Assembly (NCBI GenBank): GCA_031002005.1
Contig: CM061918.1
Location: forward strand, 42,816,047-42,880,046
Origin: Vandiemenella viatica
Taxonomy: Eukaryota; Arthropoda; Insecta; Orthoptera; Morabidae
Length of the DNA stretch: 64,000 nucleotides
Direction: 5' to 3'
The translations under genes were made by a program, and so were the position numbers. Positions 21,060-30,339 of the stretch are shown here, piece after piece (positions within the stretch are counted from its first letter, which is position 1; the number at the start of each line of letters is the position of its first letter). The notes under the pieces were generated by a model. The model had not been told where the DNA came from. It was given only the letters and a program-made list of their open reading frames with translations, and searched no databases.

Positions 21060-21960
21060 AGTTGCTGAAACAAATTTTTTTAGTTACAATTTTTGTTTGT
21101 TTGTTCTGGCGCCACGAAAAAAAAACTACTGAGAAGGGTTAAAACAGATTGAATGTCCAACATACATGGAGTGTTGTACAGTACAGTGCATATTAGGTTT
21201 TAGGAAGTTCTTCTAATTCTTAGGCCAATATTCAATTTATCATAAGCGAGCGAACTATAGACCATGACCGTGTTCTGGTTTTTTACTTTTCTCGTTTCTC
21301 ATTTTCCAGCTTCTTTCACTTTATTAATATCTTTCACCTGTGTTTTTCTCCACATTTATCCCTAAATTGTAGAATACCTTATCACTGTGCTAAGTAGTAA
21401 TCGAAAATACTTTCTCTATAATATCATGTTATGAGTCTGTAATCATGATTATAGCGGCCATAAAACCATTCTTCCTGCAACTTGATTACTGTTATTTCTC
21501 TCTATCAACGTAACAGGTACACTAACTGCAATTACATCATTCCAATGAAACAATAGCTGCAAGTAATACTTTCGTTGTTTCATCTTCACTATTATTTTCA
21601 TTTAAAAATAGCCTTAAAAAGTTTTCTGCAACATGTGATCCCATAAGAGGTCTCTTGGTACAGGAATTTCATATAATTACAGTCCGTTAGGTAGGTCCCA
21701 TATTCGGAGGCAGTAAACACGCATTGTTGGCTCAAGTTTCTCCATTGTTATCGCAGTTCACATTATAGCACTGCGATTGGACGTTATTAAAACAATACAT
21801 TGTGCCAGTGCGCCTGGGGTTTGATTGCCGCCAAAATACAGCTATTGTTATCCCTGAACGGTCTTCCTCAAGCAGGTACGTAAAAAGACGAAAATAAGCA
21901 TGGAGATAGGAAAAGAGAGGAGACGAAGAATCGCTAAAACTGTGTAGCCTCCCGTAAACT
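21060..21960. other. No recognised feature
   Basis: AT-rich sequence with no coding, RNA or repeat signal that I can identify. Confidence 0.45.
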
Positions 21961-21965
21961 CTGGA

Positions 21966-22000
21966 GCCGACTACGCATGCGCGGCGGCCATATTAGTATG
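21966..22000 (+). promoter_or_regulatory. NRF1-like and YY1-like sites upstream of a THAP-like exon
   Basis: GACTACGCATGCGCGGCGGC, continued by CATATT, contains GCATGCGC, the core of the NRF1 (Drosophila ewg) site. It is followed by GCGGCCATATT, close to the YY1 (Drosophila pho) site. Both are known for TATA-less housekeeping promoters and lie 70-100 bases before the exon's ATG. Confidence 0.4.
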
Positions 22001-22065
22001 TGTAAAACATTGGGCTGTTTTCATTTCCTTTCCTGTTGTGAGCATTTCATGTTCTGATATTTATA

Positions 22066-22136
22066 ATGTCATCTTGGGTTGCCTATTGTTGCACAAAAAG
22101 AATAAATAAGAAACAACCTGGATTAACATTCCATAG
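22066..22136 (+). CDS. THAP-like first exon (partial gene or pseudogene)
   Basis: The exon starts at ATG 22066 and ends at 22136 before GTAAGT (22137-22142). It encodes 23 whole codons plus AG of a split Arg codon. The product, with VAYCCTKR, then TFH and the split Arg, has the shape of a THAP zinc-finger start: C-x(2-4)-C followed by T/S-F-H-R/K. Known THAP genes have their first intron right after F-H-K/R, as here. The expected first zinc Cys is Trp (TGG), so the finger may be impaired, or the neighbouring double Cys may substitute. No second exon (F-P ... C-S-x-H-F) was seen downstream. THAP domains also occur in P-type transposases, so host origin is not certain. Confidence 0.5.
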
Positions 22137-22142
22137 GTAAGT

Positions 22143-22690
22143 CACGTTGTGATTGTTGTTTTTGTATTCTGTATGAAATGGTAACACTAGCTGCTTCTGC
22201 AATGATCAATCGTTGATAAAACCTCTTTCTCACGTAACCATTATCCTCATCTTATTCCTCCTTAAAGTAATAATAAAAATCTTAAGAACCAAGCCGTACA
22301 GTTACAAAAATGGGTAGCAAAATAATAGCCGACAGTCAAACCTCTGCGTTCGAAGAATGAATTGAAAAGGAAAATAGTAAACCCAACGGTCATATATATT
22401 TATTGGGAAAAGATCTACTCAATAGGAAATATATCCAACTGGGTTTAACTTCGAATAATTCAATGGATTATTAACGATTTCAATTAGTTACTAGAAAGTT
22501 CATGTGCACAAAGCATAAACAGATTTGTAGCCTTAATGAATAACTCGTGTGCATTTGTTAGAAAGAATGGTGACAGGACTGCAACAAAAGGAGACAAAAA
22601 ATGCAGCTGGTCTTAGGCGATTTTTTTTCTCACGCGGTATATATAGATAGTTTGTTTTATTTTATCAATTAATATTATTATTATTTATTT
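22143..22690. other. No recognised feature (would be intron of the THAP-like gene)
   Basis: AT-rich, no exon-like block with THAP motifs. No other repeat recognised. Confidence 0.45.
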
Positions 22691-22699
22691 AATTGCGAT

Positions 22700-23225
22700 G
22701 GAGCCAAAACTCCGGTGGCTATTTCTCTAGTCATCTAATTACCCCTTTACATATTTTTTAAAAAATTTTCTCCCCCATTTACTATTCTGATTTACACATT
22801 TTAATTTTAAATTCCTTAATCGTTTTTGGGAAAATATTCATCACTACACTTGGTAATTTGTTCCGAGCCCTGACACCATTACCAAACAAAAGAAAAATTT
22901 CCTACTCCCTTATACATGAAATCGAGCGCAAGATTGTGGTCAAAGTCGCCTTTCTCCTTCCATGCACTATTCCTAATTCTTTGACAACTATCCCATCAAG
23001 CCCCATCACTAACATATGTCCCGTACATTCCCAACACTCTCTTCACTCTCCTCCTTTCCTCCAATGACTCCCAACCCAGCTCCCTTATCATATCAGTTAT
23101 TGGGTCCTGTGATAATTTCCACAAACAAATCTAGTTGCTTTTCTTTGCACACCTTTCAACTCCTGTGTTTGATAACCAAATTGTGTGTTGAATCATATCA
23201 TATTCAACCATTGGTCTGACCAGAG
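22700..23225 (-). mobile_element. LINE 3' fragment, left arm of an inverted pair
   Basis: Read on the minus strand, it encodes pieces of the C-terminal end of an insect non-LTR reverse transcriptase: LVRPMVEYD, RELGWESLEERRRVK, VLGMY and FKIKMCKSE before a stop. Typical family text is L-G-W-x-S-L-E-x-R-R and D-W-N-x-L. It is broken by several stops. It extends about 180 bases further 5' than the right arm. Confidence 0.8.
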
Positions 23226-23239
23226 TTTTCCAACCCAAC

Positions 23240-23625
23240 TCCCCAACTTCTCTGGAGGAAAGGAGGAGGGTGAAGTTAGTGTTGGGAATGTACAGGGCAT
23301 ATGTTGGTGATGGGGCTTGGAGGGATATTGGTCAAAGATTTAGGAATGGTGGATGGAAGGGGAAAGGCGACAATGACCACAATCTTGCGCTTGATTTCAT
23401 GCATCAGGTAGTGGGAAAATTTTCTTTTGTTCGTAAGGATGTCAGGGATTGGAACAAATTACTAAGTGTTGTGATGAATAATTTTCCAAAAAATCTTAAG
23501 AAATTTAAAATCAAAATTTGTAAATCAGAATAGTAAAGGGGGAGGAATTTAACATTCCAAATATGAAAGAAAATTTAAGATATATGTATCTATATAAGGG
23601 GTAATAATAATAATAATATTAATTG
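23240..23625 (+). mobile_element. LINE 3' fragment, right arm of an inverted pair
   Basis: An 87-codon open frame (23270-23533) contains VLGMYRAYVGDGAWRDIG, NLALDFMHQVVGKFSFV and RDWNKLLSVVMNNFP, ending KIKICKSE and stop. These match the last ~90 residues of insect non-LTR polyproteins. A short 3' UTR ends in (TAA)n-rich sequence near 23605. The same family appears at 43700-44005. Confidence 0.82.
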
Positions 23626-23689
23626 ATAAAATAAAACCAAATAACTATACCTGTCGCGCACAAAAAAGAGGAAAAAAAACCTCTAAGAC

Positions 23690-24395
23690 TGGCTGAATTT
23701 TTGTCTCCTTTTGTTGCAGTTCTGTCACCCTTCTTTCTAACTTACCGGTGAATGACACTTTATCCTGTTTAAATTCTTTTCATACCTCGTTGACGCCATT
23801 ATGCATATTGAAAACTCGCTGGAAAATCATTTCAGAGAAGCCTCATAAAGATTATTGTAGAGCGCCATTTCAGACCTCACTTTGAACTTGAAATAACACT
23901 TCAGTGAGCAATATAATTAAAAATTCACTGAAATTCACTTGACAGAACAAAATTAGAGTTGTATTTTCACCGAGCCATGTGAAACACGCGGGCTATTCGA
24001 ATTAAAGCCGCTTCTCTTTTTCAAAACTTTAACTGCCACTGATTTAAAAATCCCGTGTAACATCTTTAAGCGAATTTAAGTCTAGGAACTGCGTGCATAG
24101 TTTGCCGGCGCGTAATGAGCCTTCGCATGTCGGTTAGTTCAAATGCGCCGGAATCGTGCGACCCGAACGCTATGACTTCAAGTCACACTCGTGCGCAGCA
24201 CTGTCAGTACGTAGGGTATATAAAATACGGAGATGGTTAAATGACTAAAATAAACAACCCCTTGCTGTTCTGTTTACTGTACCCTACGTTAATTGTGACA
24301 ATTGAGCTCGGAACTCCCACGTAGCCAAGCGTAGCTTTCTACCCCCTTCACCTGCTTGACCGATCCACGTAGTTTATGTACGCACTCTTATTGTA
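23690..24395 (+). repeat. TATA-bearing repeat family R, copy 3
   Basis: Collinear with 16010-16760. It has GCGCAGCACTGTCAGTACG, then TAGGGTATATAAAATACGG with a TATA-like core, then ACTAAAATAAACAACCCC, and the right end GTTTATGTACGCACTCTTA. The family end and the TATA position are conserved between copies 2 and 3. Confidence 0.7.
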
Positions 24396-24399
24396 ATGA

Positions 24400-24950
24400 A
24401 TGATTCCGTCGTTGATTTAGTTAGAAGTTAGGTCGTTTATTGATGCGTAATTTTACACATGATTGAAACGAAAGCGGATTGTAAAGTATTGCAGAGGGGT
24501 TCGGACAATGTTTCTCGTTGCGTGAACATGGATTCGAATTCCACGTTGAACTGAAGATCAGTCGTCAGAGAGGGAAAATCGAAACTGTCACCAGTTCGGA
24601 AGTTCACAATAACTTGATGTTTACTTGATGATAAATACAGTTAAGGATATTGTGGGATGAAAATTCACAATCCTGTATTTATATCTTAAGACTAATGAGG
24701 TGATGTGGTGGTGAAGTGAGGGAACAGGCTTATAAGAAACCTATTCAAGCTTATAACGGACCTAAAACTGAGGATGGCAAACTTAAGTAATTACTATCAT
24801 ATTTTTTCCCTTTATGTTCACAGGGAGTCCATTATGCGTCTTCTTTTATGCGTTAAGATCATCAAACGTTGGCTCACTTCATATTATTGAATAGTTTCCA
24901 TCCACCTGAAAAGAGATACACTTATCCACATTATACCATTATAGTTTTTC
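24400..24950. other. No recognised feature
   Basis: AT-rich sequence. An isolated GATTCGAATTCC near 24532 resembles a B box but has no supporting head or body. Confidence 0.45.
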
Positions 24951-24964
24951 TGATTTCTATTACT

Positions 24965-25188
24965 TTTTTTTATCTGTTTAACGTCTCTGTAACAGCTAGG
25001 TCTTTTAGAGACGGGAAAGGATGGGAAGGAATTCGGCCATGGCCTTTTTAAGGAAACATCCCGGCATTTGCCTAGAGTGATTTGGGAAACCATGGAAAAC
25101 CCAAATCTGGATGCCCGGACGGGGATTCGAACCGCCGTCCTCCCGAATGCGAGGCCAGAACGCTAGCCGTTACACCACCACGCTCGGT
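24965..25188 (-). mobile_element. SINE-A copy, variant-tail subfamily, with target duplication
   Basis: Complete copy with head (CCACCACGCTCGG) and B box (GGGGATTCGAACC). The duplication ATTTCTATTACT is at 24953-24964 and 25189-25200. Its 3' end reads TTTAACGTCTCTGTAAC plus TAGGTCTTTTAGAGACGGG instead of the usual ACGCCTCGTCGACG tail; two other copies share this variant. Confidence 0.95.
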
Positions 25189-25209
25189 ATTTCTATTACT
25201 AACTTTCAG

Positions 25210-26020
25210 TTAGTGATTTACTCTTTATAATTCATTTTCTTGCCAGTTATACATTCACTGACCTTTGTAGTCATTCGTTCATAGTTTACATCACATTTAA
25301 TATTGGATACTACCGTTTGCCATCCGTCCATAAAATACTTCTTTTCTTCATTCAATCAACCATAGTCTTCTTCTCGAGATCATTATTTAAATTCTTCAAA
25401 TGTTCTTATTTAAATCTTGATGCTTCCCATTTTCAGCGTTGTTGGGATCGACCACGACTCACATTACTCCTTGTCGGCCACTAAAACTCTTTTAACACAA
25501 GATTAGTATTGGTCCTTTTATATTCTTTCTATTTTTAACAAAATGGTTACAGTCATAACCGGCCTTTTCTGTATGTCGTGGGGTATGATCGTTATGAGCT
25601 TATTGCTTGACTATGGTAGGGTCGTAAAGGACCACGTTGTGGGTATCAGTCTGAAGGGGTGCAAAAGAATACAGTTAGCTGTGTTTGCGAAAGTCAGTGG
25701 TGGATCTACGAAATTTCGTTGTTGCAGCAAGTTTGACCCCTCCCTCAACCCCCGCCCTAGATCCTGCACTATCGAAAGTTATTGTAGAACACAATCAGTT
25801 AATAGTATAATAGAGGATTTGAGTTGGTGGTTATTATTTATTTATTTTAATATAGTTTAAATTTAATATTATATAATAATGAAGTCGTCACGAACGTGGC
25901 ACGACTCGATACAATGCATCATGCTAGCTCTCGATTGTACCGCAAGTAGCGAGTAACGATTCGATAGTAACGTGTACTGATTGGTTTAGTGACGAATACA
26001 TACGCGTACACGATTTCTCG
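25210..26020. other. Unassigned sequence with one 105-codon open frame
   Basis: An open frame at 25543-25860 starts MVTVITGLFCMSWGMIVMSL and is hydrophobic at its N-terminus. It has no family I recognise, no splice or promoter support, and ends in low-complexity AT-rich sequence. Probably non-coding. Confidence 0.35.
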
Positions 26021-26029
26021 TTATTTCCA

Positions 26030-26600
26030 CAGCTCTAATTTCGATCAAACACACATGTGTCCCTATATTTCTCTTCGCTGCCACAACAACGTAACGCAGA
26101 CCACTGGAGTTCGTATGTGGTAGTAGCCTATGGTGCACTATGATGGTTACATGTCGGTAGCTAGGGGGTTGTAGGAGATATGGTGGTTGAAAGTGGTCAA
26201 CATAGGGCATTTTTATACTTCTACCAAAGACATGAGTGTCCCTATATTTCACTCTGCAGCCAAAATTATCTAGCACAGTTCACTGGTGTCTGTGTGTGGT
26301 AGTAGCCTCAAGTCTCCCATCGTGCACTATGGTGGCTGCATGTCGGTTGCTGTAGGAGCGTGGTAGATATGGTAGTTGAAAGTGGTCGACGAAGGGCATT
26401 TTCATATTTCGACTAAAGACATGTGTCTCCCTATATTTCATTCTGCACCCACAACTACCTAGCGCATACCACTGGTATTTGTCTCTGTATTTCACTTTGT
26501 AGACATAAATACCATGCGCATATCATTGGTGTTTGTGTGCGATAGTAGCATCGAGTCTCCCATCGCGCAATATGGTGGTTGCATATCGGTAACTATCAAT
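26030..26600 (+). repeat. Tandem array, about 3.5 units of 180-190 bp
   Basis: TCCCTATATTT recurs at 26060, 26239 and 26428, each followed at similar distance by GTGTGTGGTAGTAGCCT-like and GTTGAAAGTGGTCAAC-like blocks. A truncated fourth unit ends near 26600. Non-coding; the open frames over it are frame-preserving accidents. Confidence 0.85.
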
Positions 26601-26740
26601 CAAAATTCTTTACAAACACGAAGTTGTGGGCACAACCTATTACGACAATACACTTTAATAGTGAAAGGATCGTTTAACTACTACAATGTTGATTGGTTTG
26701 AGTGTCATCTAATTTATTTTTACCTTGTACTGGTTTTGTT

Positions 26741-26810
26741 AGAGATGAAGAGGTTAGCACAAGATAGGAAAGGACGGAGGATTGAATCAAGCCAGTAGAA
26801 ACACTGATGA

Positions 26811-26843
<33 letters not shown>
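26741..26843 (+). mobile_element. LINE 3' terminus with A32 tail
   Basis: GAGATGAAGAGGTTAGCACAAGATAGGAAAG encodes EMKRLAQDRKG, the usual last residues of an insect endonuclease/reverse-transcriptase LINE, followed by a stop and A32 (26812-26843). The same ending is seen at 34610-34650. Confidence 0.8.
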
Positions 26844-26844
<1 letters not shown>

Positions 26845-27072
26845 GGTTTTGTATATAGATTCGCCTTTTTTTATTAATTAAGCATGTAAACTTTTCTAAA
26901 ATTATCTTCACTGAGATTAGCACTAAAATTATGCTAATAATCATACCTGTAAATCATATTATTGGATAATCGGTGAACTTTCAAAAAATACTACATTTTT
27001 TTATGGTTTTGTATCTCCATCCGCTCACCTGTAACACATAACCTAAAAAAAGGCACAGTACTGACCCCGTCA

Positions 27073-27314
27073 TTTTTTTTTTTTTTTTTGTAACTGCTTT
27101 ACGTCTCTTTTTAACATCGAGGTCTTTAGAGACAGGAAAGGATGGGGGGCAAGGATGGGGGGCAAGGAAGGGGGCAAGTAATGGGAAGGAATTCGGCCAT
27201 GGCCTATTGAAGGAAGCATCCCGGCATTTGCCTGGAGTGATTTGGGGAAATCATGGAAAACCCAAATCTGGATGCCCGGACGGGGATTCGAACCGCCGTT
27301 CTCCCGAATGCAAG
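27073..27314 (-). mobile_element. SINE-A copy, variant-tail subfamily, 5' truncated
   Basis: T-run, TAACTGCTTTACGTCTC, GAGGTCTTTAGAGACAGG, then the common body and the B box (GGGGATTCGAACCGCC). A GGGGGGCAAGGA block is duplicated near 27145-27175. The head stops at GAATGCAAGG, so the A-box region is missing. Confidence 0.92.
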
Positions 27315-27319
27315 GAATG

Positions 27320-27685
27320 AGTGGATTGACATAGATGTTCAATGAGTTACTGATTGTAGATCTACGATGTATAAAAAATCACAAATGAAAACAAGCTGCT
27401 GAAACAATAACCGACGGTGGCAGAACTGGTAACGAGAAGGTTAATGTTGTAAAATAACAAAGACAGTGAAATAAGTGTTACTTACTGGTGAAAAGTAGAA
27501 GTATAATTACCAAAGTAATAGACTTTGGAAAGTTAATAGAGAAAACACGAACCACTGTAATTGTAGGGGTAAAGCCTTGGTTAAAAGAAGGAGTACAAGA
27601 CAATGAGATTTTACCCGATAGTTGTAGAATGTACTGCAGGATTGCACGAAAGATTGTTGTATGGTTTTCGTACTACATTTCACTG
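27320..27685. other. No recognised feature
   Basis: AT-rich sequence with chance open frames. Confidence 0.45.
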
Positions 27686-27688
27686 GTA

Positions 27689-27861
27689 TTTTTTTTTACT
27701 TATGGTTTTACGTCTCGTCGACGTCGAGGTCATTAAAAGAGGCGGGATGGGACTGGGGACAAGGAACGGGAAGGAATTTGGCCTTGGCCTTTTTGAAGGA
27801 AGCATCCCGACATTCGCCCGGAGTGATTTGGGGAAACCATGAAAAACCCAAATCTGGATGC
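27689..27861 (-). mobile_element. SINE-A copy, 5' truncated
   Basis: Tail and body are well kept (TTTTACGTCTCGTCGACGTC, GGCGGGATGGGACTGGGGAC, CATCCCGACATTCGCCCGG). The copy stops at CTGGATGC before the B box, so the whole tRNA-like head is missing. Confidence 0.92.
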
Positions 27862-27869
27862 TAGCTGAC

Positions 27870-28000
27870 TGCATGTTTAATTGTAAAACATTTAAAAAGA
27901 AGACTTTTAAAAAATAGCCATGTCAGAAGTGACACTTATATTTACATAATTTCCTTGAAAACAATATTGAAAAAGTGGTTATAATTAAATACTACCAGTT
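27870..28000 (+). repeat. Local direct repeat, copy 1 (copy 2 at 28545-28690)
   Basis: TGTTTAATTGTAAAACAT, AAGAAGA, TTTAAAA, GTCAGAAGTGA and TGAAAA(C/T)AATATT occur in the same order at 28558-28660. Confidence 0.75.
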
Positions 28001-28049
28001 TAATTCTATACAATTTAAAAATTAGATATTTAAAAAATAGATACTGGCT

Positions 28050-28313
28050 TTGACAAATGCAATTTTTTCAGACTACACAACGAGAAGAATGACTCCTGAA
28101 CTTTTACTGAAACCAGATATGACACAAGATAAAAGAGACGCCCTAATATGGCTAATGGGGAACACCATACGTTATATATTCTCTCAAAAGAATGTAAATA
28201 TAGAGGACTACTGGCTCCAACTTGTGGTAGACTACCATAAATTCAAGAAGAGGAGAAAAAATGAGCAAACTCCTCTCGCAAACTATTTAGAGAAAATTAT
28301 TCCGTTTAAATAA
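28050..28313 (+). CDS. Unrecognised 87-codon open frame
   Basis: The first codon is TTG, so the true start, if any, is not shown; the first ATG is in the text RRMTPELLLKPDMTQD. The product is hydrophilic and basic, with WLMGNTIRYIFSQKN and a Lys/Arg-rich KKRRKNEQT near the C-terminus. It looks more protein-like than most short frames here. I recognise no family; it could be a fragment of a transposon protein. It lies between two copies of a ~130-bp direct repeat. Confidence 0.25.
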   Translation: MTNAIFSDYTTRRMTPELLLKPDMTQDKRDALIWLMGNTIRYIFSQKNVNIEDYWLQLVVDYHKFKKRRKNEQTPLANYLEKIIPFK

Positions 28314-28544
28314 ATAACAAATAAAAGAAGAATGACTACAAGAATCGGAACTAGAGGACAGCACTGAAAGAATTTTCCTCGTGATTAAGTTGATGTAACT
28401 GTTTCAATATTGAAATAAATGTAACAAGTCTAAAACAAAGAAAACAAAAAACAAAAAAAATGAGTCTACTGTTTTATCTTTGGTTGTAGTAAACAATGCA
28501 TAAAAATTAGGAAGACTTGTATACTCTAATACTGACCCGCGGTA

Positions 28545-28690
28545 ATATTAACACTGCGTGTTTAATTGTAAAACATCTACAAAGAAGATATTTAAAATTT
28601 GGCTTTGTCAGAAGTGATACTTTACTTGACAAAAACTTCTTTGAAAATAATATTAGCATTTATAACGTAATCATTTCCAGATTTTTTTTC
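28545..28690 (+). repeat. Local direct repeat, copy 2
   Basis: Diverged second copy of 27870-28000, about 670 bases downstream in the same orientation. Confidence 0.75.
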
Positions 28691-29087
28691 GAAAATATTC
28701 AATTATTTAATGTAAGTAATTTAATTGAGATTAACCTTCATCAACCCAAAATTCAATTACTCTCAATAAATGCTACTTTTCTGTTGTTATAGGATGCATG
28801 CTCACATTTTGCTTCTGCATATGTAAATACAAGAAAAATGCAAACCATCTGATGATGATCATTTTGCTCGAAAACGGTAATCTATATATTAATATGCTAA
28901 GCGAAAACTTATGTTACATTTTTAAGAATATTGCGCGCACGGAGAAGTGTGAGATTTGGCATAGTTAAAGATTATATGGAGTAGAAGTGAAGGAAGCTAA
29001 AATGTATATATAATATGCGTTACAAATACATTAAATTTAAGTAAAATAAAACGCTCGCTCGCCCACGTAGTTCGCCCAGATGGCTGA

Positions 29088-29204
29088 TAGATGGCGCAGC
29101 TAGCGGCCTTACTTTGACTTCTTTGGTGAAACAAAACAGTCGAAATTAATCTCTGAACTTATATAGAAGCAAAAAACTACATTTCGAGGGCTGGTAGATA
29201 GCGC
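29088..29204 (+). promoter_or_regulatory. Pair of CTCF-like motifs in a short direct repeat
   Basis: TAGATGGCGC at 29088-29097 matches the core of the insect CTCF consensus (AGATGGCGC). TAGATAGCGC at 29195-29204 differs by one base. Both are followed by AGCTAGCGGC, so they belong to a ~28-base direct repeat. Function is unproven. Confidence 0.3.
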
Positions 29205-29495
29205 AGCTAGCGGCTAGAATATTGGGCGAACGGAGGAACTTAAAGAAGTACAGAAAGCTAAAATTATATGTAATATATTTTACGAACCTTGGAATCGATA
29301 TGAACAGTCAGAGATAATCGATTGCTTCAGTTGTAAACAAATGCGCAGTTTGTCTCTGGTTTGCGACATGGGCTGCGCAGAACGAATTTCCCGTAAACCT
29401 TTTACTCTTGGTCCAGGGCGAATTTCAACCTAACCATGATCACTATGACAAAACGAACCTATCCTGTACCTATAATTTTTGTGTCATTTTTACAG

Positions 29496-29615
29496 TGCTG
29501 CTAACATTTCGCGGTTGCGGCATTTTTAATTCAATTCGTGGAACTTTTCCGGAAAAGGAGAGTGCTAAACGTGAGGAGGACACTATAAGGAAACAGTTAA
29601 TCCAAATTTCAACAG
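29496..29615 (+). pseudogene. Exon-like block inside a Helitron-like element
   Basis: A pyrimidine-rich stretch and TTTTTACAG precede 29496, and GTGAGT follows at 29616, so both splice sites look good. The 120 bases are open in one frame with phase 1 at both ends (symmetric exon). The frame carries FRGCGIFNSIRGTFPEK and a charged helix-like KREEDTIRKQLIQ. I recognise no family. It lies in the segment that copy 1 of the element lacks, so it may be a captured host exon. Upstream, ATGGGCTGCGCAGAACG near 29369 could be part of the same captured gene. Confidence 0.35.
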
Positions 29616-30339
29616 GTGAGTAACAGTTTTTCACTGGTGGTGAATGTCCCATCCCACCCAAAAATATAATAAGCATAGTTAATACAAGTTACAAATAGAT
29701 TATTAAAATAAAAAAATAATTTGCGAACGTGTGTGCGCGTGAAATAGGATTGGAGCCAACGTTCTTACGTGAATTCCCCGCATTGAGACACTCTGTGGTC
29801 TTTGTTAAAACGAAAGACTTGGATAAAGTAGAGATTAATGTTTGAAGTTATGAAAGGAATACTTTGCAAAGGAATGTAGCGATTCTGCCAGATACTATAT
29901 GGTCATTTGATTATTTAAAATGTTGAACTTTGGTTAAGTGTCTTTTGATTTTTTAATTTCAGTAATTTCATTAGAGAGAGAGAGAGAGAGAGACAAGCAA
30001 TAAGGAATACTTATTTGCGTGAAATTCAAAATGATAATAGACCAAATTTAAATAGCGAACACACAAAGTGACGAAATTATTTTGATAGATACATTTAAAT
30101 GCGCATGTTTCATAAAGCTAAAGCAGTTTTCCGGCCTAAATGAACCATCGATAAATACATTTCATCATTTGCTATGGTTAGATTAGAAGCTAAAATTTAG
30201 CATACAGTCACGCGTGGAGTGTATCGTTTTAATTTTATACGTAATGCAGAGAATTACTAGATTATTACTCTTTCATGAAAGAAACTAAACAACTTAATGA
30301 ATTACGGTCGAATATCGATCGCTGGGCGATCACTAGTGG

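Larger units (their letters stand above)
28881..30336 (+). mobile_element. Helitron-like element, copy 2, with extra internal segment
   Basis: It starts TCTATATATTAATATGCTAAG after an A. It ends with the hairpin GATCGC-TGG-GCGATC (30317-30331) and ACTAG before a T, giving the TC...CTAG termini of Helitrons in an A|T target. It is collinear with copy 1 (19051-20092, inverted) at both ends. In the middle, 29050-29655 holds about 0.6 kb not present in copy 1. That segment has a direct repeat, two AGATGGCGC-like sites and an exon-like block. A (GA)10 microsatellite lies at 29973-29993. The hairpin is only one base from CTAG, closer than in classic Helitrons. Confidence 0.82.

Noticed and set aside
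26720..26944. Frame with a long Phe run
   Set aside because: The run is the A32 tail of a LINE read on the opposite strand.
29973..29993. (GA)10 as a GAGA-factor regulatory site
   Set aside because: A simple microsatellite inside a Helitron-like element, with no promoter nearby.
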